From Pestalotiopsis fici W106-1 (lineage: Eukaryota; Ascomycota; Sordariomycetes; Amphisphaeriales; Sporocadaceae), in NCBI RefSeq assembly GCF_000516985.1, contig NW_006917091.1, positions 6,673,521 through 6,737,520 on the forward strand: 64,000 bases of DNA, written 5' to 3'. The position numbers were made by a program, and so were the translations under genes. Positions 55,919 to 64,000 of the stretch are shown here, piece after piece (position 1 is the stretch's first letter; each line of letters begins with the position of its first letter). Below the pieces are notes generated by a model that was not told where the DNA came from, ran no database searches, and saw only the letters and a program-made list of their open reading frames with translations.

Positions 55919-57896
55919 TTCCGCAATGGTCCGCCACCTGCTGGTGGACGCATTGCAACAAGGCATACGGCCGATAACATGGCACAATTTGTACATTGGC
56001 AACCAAAGCCCGTTGGCGGCTCATCACCGAGCCTGGTCATCTTTTGCATTTCGCCTTGCATTTTGCATTGTCATCCCGATGTGGCGTTGGCGCTTCCCTC
56101 CTCAACACCCCCTTGCCTTGGGGTCTGAGCAAAAGCGACAAGGTGAACATCTTCTTCGGCGTTGGTACTGGTTTTCTTTCGGGGCGAGAGGCGTATACAG
56201 ATTGTTTTTCCGCGTGGCCTAAGACAGACTGACTACTAAAGACGCCCGCTTAGGGGCAGACTCGATTGACCTTCAATGGCCTACCTGCTAGAGGTTTGCT
56301 GTGCATTTGTAACAATACGTTCCAGAGGACCAAGGTTAGCTAAAAGAAATAAATCTATGAGACACATAACTTGAATCTTGAAATGTGAAACTTTTCTTGA
56401 TCCGACTCCGTCATCCTCTCTGAAATTACAAACCGATTTTCCTGGTCAGTGACATGCGTTTATCTACGATGGCGTCCATAGTTACACGCTTCCACAATTG
56501 GCGTGACAGAAGGCTTCTGATCACTGATAGGTGCATTTATTTTTCGAGTCCCTTTTGTAGATGATACACCAAGATTCAGCTTGCGTCTACCAGCCCTGTA
56601 CGATCAAGTATTTGCAGGGCACGGATCAAGGCCAAGAAGCGCCCCGGGCGACAAACAAGAATCAATAGATTAGTATACAAAAAGGGGTATATGCCCCCCT
56701 ATTCTCTTCTTCTTTTCTTTTTTTTCCTTGCCGCCCGGCGCTGTTGCGCTTGGGTTTTCCCGTCCCACGGTCCATCCACCACACACTTCCCCAGCCTCTC
56801 TCGGCAAACTCGGAAAGTCATGTGGCTCCCCCCCCCCTTTTTTTTCTTTTTTTTTTACCAGGGCGGGAGAATAAGGAAAATAAAGGGAAAGAGGCATCAC
56901 AAAATCATGTACCCCTTGCTTAATGGATTGCGTAGAAAAGACGTGCCGAGAGGGTCTCGGGTCGGAAGAGCCGGTAGAGATGGAAATATAGTTTACCCTC
57001 TGTCCTACGTACAAGTCGGCCTTGATGTTAATTGGCAGGCAGTGCTTGTATAGAAAAAATCAGGATTGTTATGGGATAGCGATAAAATGATCACTGAGTT
57101 TCATGGTGCTCGGATCTCATCATCGCACTTGACATGCACTAGAAATCGGAGAATTTATTGTGAAATTTGTGATATTGAGATTCTCAGATATCTAAACTAC
57201 CTGCTAGAGGTAGACGTGGGCAAATCAAGCTCTCGAATGGGAGCCCCTTCCAAAAGATCCTGCCTTACTGTATCTTTCCCATTCAAACAGATCTTTCCAG
57301 CCAGATGCTGTTCTCGGAAACCCCTATTAGAGCCGCGCTCCGATGAGCGCAGCATGAAACCATCCCATTTTGAAGCCCTCAACAAGGTTGATGCGTGGCC
57401 GGGGGGCGAGACCACGAGACTTTGGTTTGCTAATGTACAGAAGAAAGGGTGAAGAAGTGTAGTAGTGTCACACAACTTGTGTGTTTGTTTGTTTGTGGGA
57501 AGAAATGCGGGAAATGAACTATGATTTCTAGACATTATGATGCTGACTCGCTTGTCGTAATTCGTAAATAAAAGATGAAAGTGCATGCAAGCAAATTGGT
57601 GATACAGCGGCCACTTCATCTTCTAGTGCGCTCTCTCAATGATCTGCCTCTTCTCTTGGCGCCGTTTGCCTTGTTGTTGCTCGATTGCGTAAAATTTGAT
57701 CGCTGGCAATTGATGGGTATCTTTGCTGTTTGTTCCGAACTCGAAACCTGGGAATTTCCGGACCTTTGATTGCATCTATGCATCAAGATCTGGCATGATA
57801 TTTGTTGTCCTCCACATATCCAACCTGTGACTTTGTGTATTTGTCGATGGTGGCGATCGGCCAATGAGTCATTCCTGGTCTGATCGTCAACTCTCC
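55919..57896. other. Intergenic between convergent ARS2 and RAX2
   Basis: 2 kb, no supported gene. Contains C- and T-runs at 56828-56858. Expected to hold both 3' UTRs. Confidence 0.55.
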
Positions 57897-60800
57897 TCAT
57901 ATTTGCGGAGTTGCGCCAGATCGACCCTTGCTCAATGAGTCAAGAAGCTCTTCGGGAGGAATGCGGCTCATGCCACCACCTCGATCGTACGAAGTAGGGG
58001 CAGGGACGTAACCGTCACGCTTCTTTCTGTATCGATCCAATAATAGACCGGCGACCACGATTAGGAGCATTATTCCCAGCGAGATCGCCAGTCCTATCAG
58101 GACAACAAAGCCGACTGCTAATCCGGAACCTACAGTTTTCATGTTAGCTCCTAGTCAATCAAGATACAAATCCTGGTGAACTTACTGCCGCTTGAGAAAA
58201 AGTCCTCGTTCTGGACGAAGATTCTCGAAATTGAGCCCGCAGTATTTCCGGTATTACCTGTCAGCGCATAGGGCTGAAGTGCTGTACCATTGAAAATGAC
58301 ACTCGAGGCCGTTCCGAAGTTAGGAATGCTGAGAGATCCAGTGATCATAAGAACTTCATTGGTGTCGAGCAAAGCACTCGAGTCGTGGGAAGATGTGACT
58401 GAGAATACCTGCAAACTCTTGATGACGGAATCTTCGTTGAGGCTGACACCTGCTGATTCCCAAGCGGACCCGTTGTATTTCATGAGGTAAACAGAGCTGG
58501 AATCGCTCGCAGTTCCAGCTGCCCAGAACTGTGTGCCATCGCTGTTGGCAGTCGTGACAGCATCTACTGGGCCAGGCAGAGAAGATTGTTCCGAAAAAGC
58601 CGTCCAGACAGCACTGGATGCATCAAACGAGGCTAGATAGTAGGTCGTTCCATTGATGCTTAACTCACCGCCTGCTACAAGTGTAGAGCTGCTTGGCCAA
58701 ACCATGGAGCTAACATTGCCCTGCAGGCCCAAGCCGGGGCGAGTCCACTGTTCGTCCGAGGTTGAGTACGTGCATACACCTGGACAGTCCAAAGTGCCTG
58801 CTGACTTGAAAGAACCACCGACGTAGACATCGCTCGTGTCAGGGCGGACTTTAATCGAGGTCACAATCGCATCATCGTCACCGTAGCCGACGAGACCTGG
58901 TGGCTGGTTGTTGAATTTAGAGTTGGCTAGGTTGTAGGAAACCAGACCTGATACACTTGACTGGCCAATGGTTCCCTTCACAAGACCACCCGCAAACAGG
59001 TTGTCATCCTGGACGGCAAGTGTATAAAATGTGGACTCATCAGATACACCAGACGGTAGGCCAGTAGTGGCGTTGCTGTTGTCGCTGTCGATAATGACCA
59101 AATTGCTGGCAGTTGAGCCATTGCTAGTGGTTGCAGTGAAGTGTCCACCAAGAATGGTAACGGCACCATCATTGTAGAACGCACCGGTTTGCACACCAGT
59201 GAGTGTATCAGTGCTGTTGATCACGGAAGCTCGTTTCGTACTCGTGGTGTTGCTGCTCGTAGACTTCGATGTAAAATTGACTGGGAAGGTTCCCAGCGTC
59301 TCGCCCATGGCGACAACTCCATTCGCGCTGATTGCCTTCGATGACATTGAGCCAGCATACAACGACATGCCGTTAGTGGCATTGAGCAAGGATGTTGTCA
59401 GCAGACCACTAATGGAAGGGTAAGTACCATTGACATGTTGCAGCCAATTTTTCTGTGATGGCACCCAAACCGCGAAGCCACTGACTGAGATCTCCGAATT
59501 GTCGTCGAAAGCAATCAAACTGTTGAAGGAACCCGTCAGGGCGACCACGGTCTCGGCAGTACTGCTGCTAATATTCAGGGTCATGGGAGCGACGCTAGCA
59601 ACTGGACCATCTACTCCAGCGCCAAGCGGCGACCATTGCTTGCTGCTGGCATCGTAGACTGCCACGTGACTGAGGCCTGAATCGGAGCCGTCCAGGTTGT
59701 TGTCGAACGATCCGCCAGCGTAGATCTGTCCATCCGATGCATAGAGAGAATTCACTGCACCGTTCAAGCCGCCATCTAGCTCGACTGTCGAGTTGTTTGA
59801 TGTATCAATTCCAACAATATTCTTGACACTGCTTGACGAGAAATTGCCACCGATGTAGGTAATATCTCCATCCTGAACCAGGGTCGTCACGGCCGATCGA
59901 GAGTCAAAACCAGATCCCAGCTTGTCGAATTGCGAAGTGCTGAAATCTGAAGTGTCGACTGTTGCTTTGCTAGGATCGTACTCGAAAAGTCCATTCAGCC
60001 CCCCGGTCGAGTTCTGCAAGTACAAGCCAATCCGTTGGGCGACGACGGTAAGGTTGGTTGTATCTTGGTTGTTTGCTGGAGTGAGAACAATGCTTGGACG
60101 GAAGGAGGAGGACGCGGCATCCATGACCGCGGTGAACAGGACGTCGTATTTATCATAGTTGTTACTTTGATAAAGTATTTTCACGTTATCATCGGTGTCA
60201 TCATCTGCTGTCAAGGTCCACGTGACATTGACTTGCCCACGGCTGGTGCAAGTGCTATCCTGTAAACAGCCAGGCGTGTACAAACTGACTGTGTAGTTAC
60301 CAGATTCACGCACGTCAGGGTAAAATGTGACGGCAGCTGAGTCTGACGAGATCGTGCCTGTCAGTTGGGCTGAAAGATACTCGGAGTTGCTCTGTCCAGA
60401 TGGCGTAGTGGTCCACGAGCCTGTCGATGTTGCAGTGGACGGGAATGAAGTATTTGAGCAGGATGGCTCGTTGAAGTCATTGATCGCGTAGGTGTAAATG
60501 TTGTCCTGGAAGAGCTCAATGCCGTCAAAACCACCTCCACTACCATACCAAGCCGACACATCGATGGTGAACTCATTCATGCCCACACTGTTGACGAAGA
60601 AAAAGTCCTGGTATTCGACCGAGGTGTCGTCGCTCAATGGGCATTCGCTTGTGCAGGATGCATTCTGGTTGGTGGCCGGATCAATGTAGGTAAAGTTCAT
60701 GATACCGTTGATCGGGAAAGCGGTAAATCTCCAAGTTTGGGTGCCTCGCCCATCCTGGTGAGTGTTGTACAGCCGCAGTCTGGTGGGCTCAAATCCAAAG

Positions 60801-61651
60801 TCGAAGGTTGCTGTCCACGAACCGGCGGTATCGTCCTCCATCAGCCACGTGTTTCCAGATCCATCTGCGCCGTCGGTCTTGCAGATGATATTTTCGGGGT
60901 CGCTAAAACCTGAAGTGGTGGCACCTGCTGTGGTCGATATGTTTGCCGTTGACAGATTTACCAATATTTCACTTGTTTCGCTCGGGGTCGAGGTGTTTCC
61001 CAAGCCGGTGAAGCTTCCTCCAAAGATGATATTGCCATTCGCAGCTTGGGTAATGGACATGACAGGTCCATTGAAACCTGCAAATGGGAGACTTGTCCAG
61101 CTATCGTCTGTCCATTTTATCGCATTCGTGGACTCGTCAGCTTGGAAACTTCCACCCACGTAAACTGTATTAGAATCCTCGTCACAAAACAGGCTGTTAA
61201 CCTGACCCGTGATTCCGGTCATATTGGTGAGTTTGGTGGTGTTGAGGTCCATGGATGCGATAGCGGTAAACTCTGAACCGCCCAAACTGGTAAAGTTCCC
61301 GCCCAATATTAACGCGTCGTTCAAGACGCATAATGCCTGAATAGACGCGTCGCTATCCAGAACATTGAGAAACGACCCATCAGGAAATTGGGTCATGAGT
61401 GATTGGGAACCATTTGTCGCAAAAGAATTTTCGTTCTGTCCTTCCCACATGTACAATGATATACCCGTAAAGTCACCAGCAATTCCCGTCTTGCCCAATT
61501 TGCTCAGGTCCAGGTTTGGCGATGACACCGGGACCACGCTGATGGCATTTGATAGCGTCGCAAGCGACGCGAAGGTGAGCAGGCGCGACGGCGCGCCCTT
61601 ACTGGGAGCGCGCGACGACCGCCGCGGCCGCCATGTTGAGGGCAATCGCAT
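57897..61651 (-). CDS. RAX2: Cortical polarity marker Rax2
   Basis: Large type I membrane glycoprotein that marks sites of polarised growth together with Rax1. CDS complement(join(57897..58129,58186..61651)), 1232 residues. A signal-like N-terminus (hydrophobic near residues 22-40) precedes the family start SPNLDLSKLGKTGIAGDF. The ectodomain has many repeated YVGGSF, LILGGNFTSL, IIFGGSF and YAGGSF units, which are beta-propeller (kelch-like) blades, and many N-glycosylation sequons. One membrane segment near the C-terminus (VGFVVLIGLAISLGIMLLIV) is followed by a basic cytosolic tail with YVPAPTSYDRGGG and RIPPEELL, typical of fungal Rax2. The 56-bp intron (GTAAGT, TAG) lies just before the membrane segment. 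Confidence 0.97.
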
Positions 61652-64000
61652 CGTTGCTCGCTGTGACGGCGGCGACGATGTGATGTCGACAACGCCCCAG
61701 CCGGAAGGACGGCGATAAGGTGGATGCCCAACGAAACTGAAGCTACCGAGAGTCGAGAGTCATGCCTGAACGCGACGAGAGGGAAAAAAAAAAGATACGG
61801 GGGCCGCCGAATAGACCGGGGACTTCTTTGTGACGTGAATGGCCAATTGAAAAGGGATCGCACTTGTGACACAATTGGATCAAGAAGCTGTGGCGTCGAG
61901 TCGTGTCGATTTAGAATTCGAGAGCCGGGAAGTCTATTGGCGATTAAGGTGCTGTATGCTGTCCGCAACTTCCGTTTTCGGAAAGTTGATTTGAGTTTAG
62001 TCCGTCGAAGGGAATTGGAACCGTTTAGTTGTGCAGTTTCGCAAGTGATGATGATGATGCTTCGAGGTCGGGAGGAGATGGATGATCGTACGCAGTGCAG
62101 TCGAGGCGACAGACAGAACAGGCAGGGGAACTGACGGAAGAGTAAGGTACTGGACTGGGACTGGCTGAACGGACTCACTGGCTGGCTGCTGAGAGAGCGA
62201 GGCCCGTGTGTCTGGGCCTGGGCTTCAGTGCTGCCGGGGGGGTTGCGCAGTGGTGGTTGTGTTTGCGGTGGAGTAACTGCAATTGGTACCTGAATTTTGA
62301 GTGGAGCCCCGTAAAATAAATGAGCTGGGGCAGTGCCTCGATGGTACGTGATCGCTGCTTGACCTCGTTGACCCGTCCCACTCGTCTAATGTGAGTGAGA
62401 GTGCTGCGCGAGTGTGCCTGCAATTAATTCCTTGTGATCAAGGGGAATTTTTCTGATGATTGTGAAAGTCCAAAAAGAAAGAAAGAAATAAAGTGAGTGG
62501 CAGGTTTGGACGGCACACGGGCTGCTTCCGAGCTGGGCTTTTTCTCCCGCTGTCTGTCTGCTTGTTGGTTGCGTGGTGAAGTTTGATTGCCTTGCAATCC
62601 GTCGAATGGGTCGCTAAACTCGGTTCGGCAAATTAGCGACCGTCCGCGACATACGTAATTAAGATTATGAGATGACAGGCGCCATCTGTTTGTGACCCCC
62701 AATTTTGTCCACCCGCTCTGTCGCAGAGAAAATCAAGAAAGAGATGCTGGATGAATGATTTGTTCGCCTGGCTTTAGCGGACATCGACCACTTGGGTTGT
62801 CCTTGTTGGCTGCGACCGCGAAGGCGAATCTCGTCGTTGGAGACGGGGATCTATGACACTACCATATCCTAGATGCTGGCCCGCCAACGGGGACTTTTTT
62901 TTTTTTTTTTTTTTTTTCTTTACGCGACGCGAAAGGAAGAAAGAAAAAAGAAGGGCATGAAATAAGAATCGCACTCACCGAGCAAATTGCAGTAGTCCCC
63001 AACTCTAATAGAGGGCCGGCGCTATGTGCGACGCCTGGTTCCGATGTGTGCGATGTTATGCTGCAAAGTCCGGGCGAACAAGCCTCTTTCGGGACCTGGC
63101 TGTTTGGGCTTTCGTGACAAGAGAGAAATCGGCAGCCGGGATTTGGGTGCACCAAATGTTGTGACGCAGGGCTTACTGCACAAATCTCCCTCGTGTGACT
63201 AAGATAGAATTATTAAAAAGAGGTTGTCTGGTTCGGAAACGAGCGTGGTGTAGATCCCAAGGATGGAAACCCTTGACGAAGGCGTGCCGAACAGTCGACG
63301 AAACCACCAGGGAGCAATTCCGGGTTTCTCACGACGTGCTTAATGTCTGAGATATTGGTGGTGTGCCCTCTTATCAAATCAGGGGCGTCTTCAGAAAAAG
63401 GAAGGTTTTCTTCTTCTTTCTTTTTGAGCCACGTTGGCCGTAGAAAAGACCCGCGAGATGAAGGATGGTGGAAAACAAGTAGGAAAATGAAAAGGAATGA
63501 CTAGATGGATTTAACAAGCGAATGGCAGCCTTTGATCAGGGATGGAGACTGTTGTAAGGGAGTGAGGGATCCCCAGTTCTATTCTGCCCTTTCGTGAGGC
63601 TTTTGGTGTTTGTAACGAACGACGAAGACTACGGGTGAAAAAGAAAGTGTGCGTCTACTCTCCACTGCCGGGCAGCGACTCCCAACGAAGCACCGGATTT
63701 TGCAGTGTCGAGGGAAAACCAAAGAAGCCGAAACAGCAGTGTGCAGAACGAGGCCAGTTCTTGAAAGCCTTTTGGTGTTCCCCTGCGTCTTGGGATCCAT
63801 ACCGAAAGGGGGCGTCTGGACTCTGGTGAGGTGACTTGGGGTGAGGGGTTGCTCGTCTTGTAACTGGATCAGATGTTAGACAGGGCGACAGGGGACCTCT
63901 CGATGGTCCGGGATGTGCTGCATCTCAAACGTTCGGCGGTGCGATTCCACTGGTCCAAACCTCCCTGGCTGCTGGCATTTCCATGCACAATGCTTTCATA
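61652..64000. promoter_or_regulatory. RAX2 upstream region to the right edge
   Basis: 2.3 kb with no supported gene. It holds the RAX2 promoter, a T-run of 23 at 62895-62917 and assorted short frames without domain character. Confidence 0.5.
62895..62917. repeat. Poly-T run
   Basis: 23 consecutive T followed by an interrupted CTTT stretch, about 1.2 kb upstream of RAX2. Confidence 0.9.

Overview
This window is nuclear DNA of a filamentous ascomycete (Pezizomycotina; a sordariomycete, probably of the Hypocreales, is my inference from protein flavour only). The evidence is short introns of about 54-127 bp with GTRNGT donors, CTRAC branch sites and YAG acceptors, single genes on both strands separated by long non-coding stretches, and homologues of yeast and animal housekeeping genes in fungal form. 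I see no operons, CRISPR arrays, rRNA or convincing tRNA genes, and no intact transposon. One 100-base run of N (43287-43386) marks an assembly gap.

Layout: a nuclear pore NUP84/NUP107 gene (minus, running off the left edge); the mitochondrial twin-CX9C protein CMC4 (minus); SUMO/SMT3 (plus); a three-LIM paxillin-like protein (minus); an MCT-type MFS transporter (plus) converging on the TORC1 regulator NPR3 (minus); a bHLH transcription factor (minus); a 6.8 kb gene-poor interval; the Golgi membrane protein SFT2 (plus); a 5.8 kb gene-poor interval; a La-motif RNA-binding protein of the SRO9/LARP group (plus) converging on a Zn2Cys6 transcription factor (minus); a 4.4 kb interval with the gap; a fused succinyl-CoA ligase alpha-beta gene (minus); COX19 (minus); a secreted, probably GPI-anchored Cys-rich protein (plus); ARS2/SERRATE (plus) converging on the polarity protein RAX2 (minus).

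I rebuilt exon-intron structures by hand; every complete gene given sums to a whole number of codons. Most genes are independent housekeeping functions. Themes are mitochondrial proteins (CMC4, COX19, the fused ligase), growth and polarity (paxillin-like, RAX2, SFT2), nutrient signalling (NPR3), and RNA or nuclear functions (NUP84, ARS2, the LARP protein, SUMO).

The most unusual object is the fused succinyl-CoA ligase at 44952-47422. A complete alpha subunit with mitochondrial presequence and active-site His reads through an Arg-rich linker into a beta subunit that lacks the nucleotide-binding lobe of its ATP-grasp domain. Also notable are a 13-nt microexon in CMC4, a 66-nt in-frame intron in the LARP gene, a bHLH domain with a very long loop, a nested inverted repeat at 28274-28388, and two large intergenic regions.
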